From: Nocardia brasiliensis | Lineage (GTDB): Bacteria; Actinomycetota; Actinomycetes; Mycobacteriales; Mycobacteriaceae | NCBI RefSeq assembly: GCF_011801125.1 | Contig: NZ_CP046171.1 | Coordinates: 682,001 to 746,000, forward strand | Reading direction: 5' to 3' | DNA: 64,000 nucleotides | Shown: piece by piece, positions 62,271 to 64,000 of the stretch | Layout: each line of letters starts with the position of its first letter | Numbering within the stretch: position 1 is the first letter of the stretch | The notes under the pieces: generated by a model | What the model was told of the DNA's origin: nothing | Seen by the model: only the letters and a program-made list of their open reading frames with translations | The model's database searches: none | Made by a program: the position numbers and the translations under genes

Positions 62271-63169
62271 TGACCGCAACGCTCGACAAGCCCATCAAAC
62301 CGCCGACGTTCCGCGACATCAGCACCGGGCGCCGGATCAAGAACCACATCGCGACCGGCGTTGTCTGGTTGTGCTTCGCGCTCGCGCTCGTCCCGCTGGC
62401 CTGGGTGCTCATCATGGTGGTGAGCAAGGGCTTCGAGTCGATCCTGTCGATCGACTGGTGGCAGAAGTCGCAGAAGGGCATCCTGCCGGACCAGACCGGC
62501 GGCGGTGTGTACCACGCCATCTACGGCACCATCGTGCAGTCCGCGATCGCCGCGGTGATCGCGGTGCCGCTCGGCATCATGGCCGCCATCTACCTGGTCG
62601 AGTACGGCCGCGGCCTGCTGGCCAAGACCACGACCTTCATGGTGGACATCCTCGCGGGCGTGCCATCGATCGTCGCGGCGCTGTTCATCTTCGCGCTCTG
62701 GATCGCGACCCTCGGCGCACCGCAGAGCTCGTTCGCGGTGTCGCTGGCGCTGGTGCTGCTGATGCTGCCGGTCGTGGTGCGCAGCACCGAGGAAATGCTG
62801 AAGCTGGTGCCGGACGAGCTCAGGGAGGCGTCCTACGCGCTCGGCGTGCCCAAGTGGAAGACCATCGCCAGGATCGTGGTGCCGACCGCGCTGCCCGGCA
62901 TGATCAGCGGCATCCTGCTCGCCCTCGCCCGCGTGATGGGCGAGACCGCGCCGGTGCTGGTGCTGGTCGGCTACAGCAAGTCGATCAACACCAACCTCTT
63001 CGACGGCAACATGGCGTCGCTGCCGCTGCTGATCTACCAGGAGCTGGCGAACCCGGAGGCGGCGGGCCGGGCCAGGGTGTGGGGCGCGGCGCTGACGTTG
63101 ATCCTGCTCATCGCGCTGCTGTACGCGGCCGCTGCGGTCGCCAACAAGTTGCTCACGCGGAACCGATAG
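62270..63169 (+). CDS. pstA: Phosphate ABC transporter permease PstA
   Basis: 299 residues from the ATG at 62270. [25 protein letters not shown] and the EAA loop [52 protein letters not shown] are PstA hallmarks. It forms the phosphate channel with PstC. pstB follows after 19 bases. Confidence 0.95.
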   Translation: MTATLDKPIKPPTFRDISTGRRIKNHIATGVVWLCFALALVPLAWVLIMVVSKGFESILSIDWWQKSQKGILPDQTGGGVYHAIYGTIVQSAIAAVIAVPLGIMAAIYLVEYGRGLLAKTTTFMVDILAGVPSIVAALFIFALWIATLGAPQSSFAVSLALVLLMLPVVVRSTEEMLKLVPDELREASYALGVPKWKTIARIVVPTALPGMISGILLALARVMGETAPVLVLVGYSKSINTNLFDGNMASLPLLIYQELANPEAAGRARVWGAALTLILLIALLYAAAAVANKLLTRNR

Positions 63170-63188
63170 AAGCGAACGGATAACTGAG

Positions 63189-63965
63189 ATGGCCAAGCGG
63201 ATCGACGTCAAAGACCTGAACATCTTCTACGGCAAGTTCCACGCGGTCGCCGACGTGGACCTGACCGTGCTGCCGCGCAGTGTCACCGCCTTCATCGGCC
63301 CGTCGGGTTGCGGCAAGTCCACCGTGCTGCGCTCGCTCAACCGCATGCACGAGGTGACGCCCAACGCGCGCGTCGAGGGCGCGGTGCTGCTCGACGGCGA
63401 GGACATCTACGGCTCGCAGGTCGACCCGGTCGGTGTGCGGCGCACCATCGGCATGGTGTTCCAGCGCCCGAATCCGTTCCCCACCATGTCGATTCGTGAC
63501 AACGTGGTGGCCGGGCTGAAGCTGCAGGGCGTGCGCAACAAGAACGAACTGGACGAGGTCGCCGAGCGCTCCCTGCGCGGCGCGAACCTCTGGAACGAGG
63601 TCAAGGACCGGCTCGACAAGCCGGGCGGCGGCCTGTCCGGTGGTCAGCAGCAGCGCCTCTGCATCGCGCGCGCGATCGCGGTCTCGCCCGACGTGCTGCT
63701 GATGGACGAGCCCTGTTCGGCCCTCGATCCGATCTCCACGCTCGCGATCGAGGACCTGATCACCGAGCTGAAAAAAGAGTTCACCATCGTCATCGTCACG
63801 CACAACATGCAGCAGGCCGCCCGCGTGAGCGACCAAACCGGCTTCTTCAACCTCGAAGCCCAAGGCAAGCCCGGCCGCCTGATCGAAATCGACGACACCG
63901 AGAAGATCTTCTCCAACCCCGGCCAAAAAGCCACCGAAGACTACATCTCCGGCCGCTTCGGCTGA
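63189..63965 (+). CDS. pstB: Phosphate ABC transporter ATP-binding protein PstB
   Basis: 258 residues, complete. Walker [15 protein letters not shown] loop VFQRPNPFP, signature [14 protein letters not shown], Walker [16 protein letters not shown] and H-loop [15 protein letters not shown] are all present, with the PstB-specific [15 protein letters not shown] opening. It drives phosphate import through PstCA. From memory, M. tuberculosis keeps only a pstB-like gene (phoT, Rv0820) at this locus, while here the whole operon is present. Confidence 0.97.
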   Translation: MAKRIDVKDLNIFYGKFHAVADVDLTVLPRSVTAFIGPSGCGKSTVLRSLNRMHEVTPNARVEGAVLLDGEDIYGSQVDPVGVRRTIGMVFQRPNPFPTMSIRDNVVAGLKLQGVRNKNELDEVAERSLRGANLWNEVKDRLDKPGGGLSGGQQQRLCIARAIAVSPDVLLMDEPCSALDPISTLAIEDLITELKKEFTIVIVTHNMQQAARVSDQTGFFNLEAQGKPGRLIEIDDTEKIFSNPGQKATEDYISGRFG

Positions 63966-64000
63966 CCAACCCCACAACCGATTACGGCCCGCACCTCTCG

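Overview
The window is high-GC actinobacterial DNA that looks like a chromosome segment of Nocardia or a close mycolic-acid relative (inference). Support comes from a mycothiol synthase, a GlnR-type orphan regulator, antigen-85-like esterases, an LmeA-like lipoprotein-binding protein, a GT87 mannosyltransferase, many GTG starts, and a gene order that (from memory) follows M. tuberculosis from about Rv0777 (purB) to Rv0820 (phoT). No rRNA, tRNA, CRISPR, IS element or prophage was seen.

Layout. 0-15.6 kb: partial aminotransferase, TetR, purB, HIT protein, secreted esterase, histidine kinase, DUF2330 protein, MerR/old-yellow-enzyme pair, oligopeptidase B, DUF2334 protein, M20 dipeptidase, MBL hydrolase, purS-purQ. 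15.6-21.2 kb is accessory: an AmiC-like sensor with a divergent MarR regulator; then five tandem genes for an almost identical 28-residue, charge-free hydrophobic peptide, closed by an intrinsic terminator; then a mycoloyltransferase-like esterase and a hemophore-like protein. 21.2-34.8 kb: M18 aminopeptidase, GT87 mannosyltransferase, purL, two paralogous alpha/beta hydrolases with a YiaA-like protein and a CPBP protease, an SCP-like protein, an ABC-2/YhgE-like membrane protein, purF. 35.3-40.9 kb: a peptide ABC transporter operon sitting between purF and purM. 41-47 kb: purM, DUF3073, asparaginase, MOSC, YgfZ, pabC-like. 47-53.3 kb: cydABDC. 53.6-57.7 kb (minus strand): ferric nitrobindin-like protein, a sulfur-transfer operon (sseC, thiosulfate sulfurtransferase, DUF4395) behind a cysteine-rich leader ORF, thioredoxin-like and LmeA-like proteins. 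57.9-64 kb: glnR, mshD and pstSCAB behind a PHO box.

How they work together. Six de novo purine genes (purB, purS, purQ, purL, purF, purM) are dispersed through the window among unrelated genes. The redox/sulfur block joins mycothiol synthesis, thiosulfate sulfurtransfer and NO-related functions to cytochrome bd. glnR and pst provide nitrogen and phosphate control.

The most unusual content is the peptide array at 17708-18781. The five copies differ almost only at synonymous sites, each has a strong Shine-Dalgarno, and the first four are each followed by a conserved GCCTC-N6-GAGGC stem-loop. I know of no described family that fits. Several other tiny ORFs are start/stop-coupled to known genes: before purB, between cydD and cydC, and before the nitrobindin-like gene.
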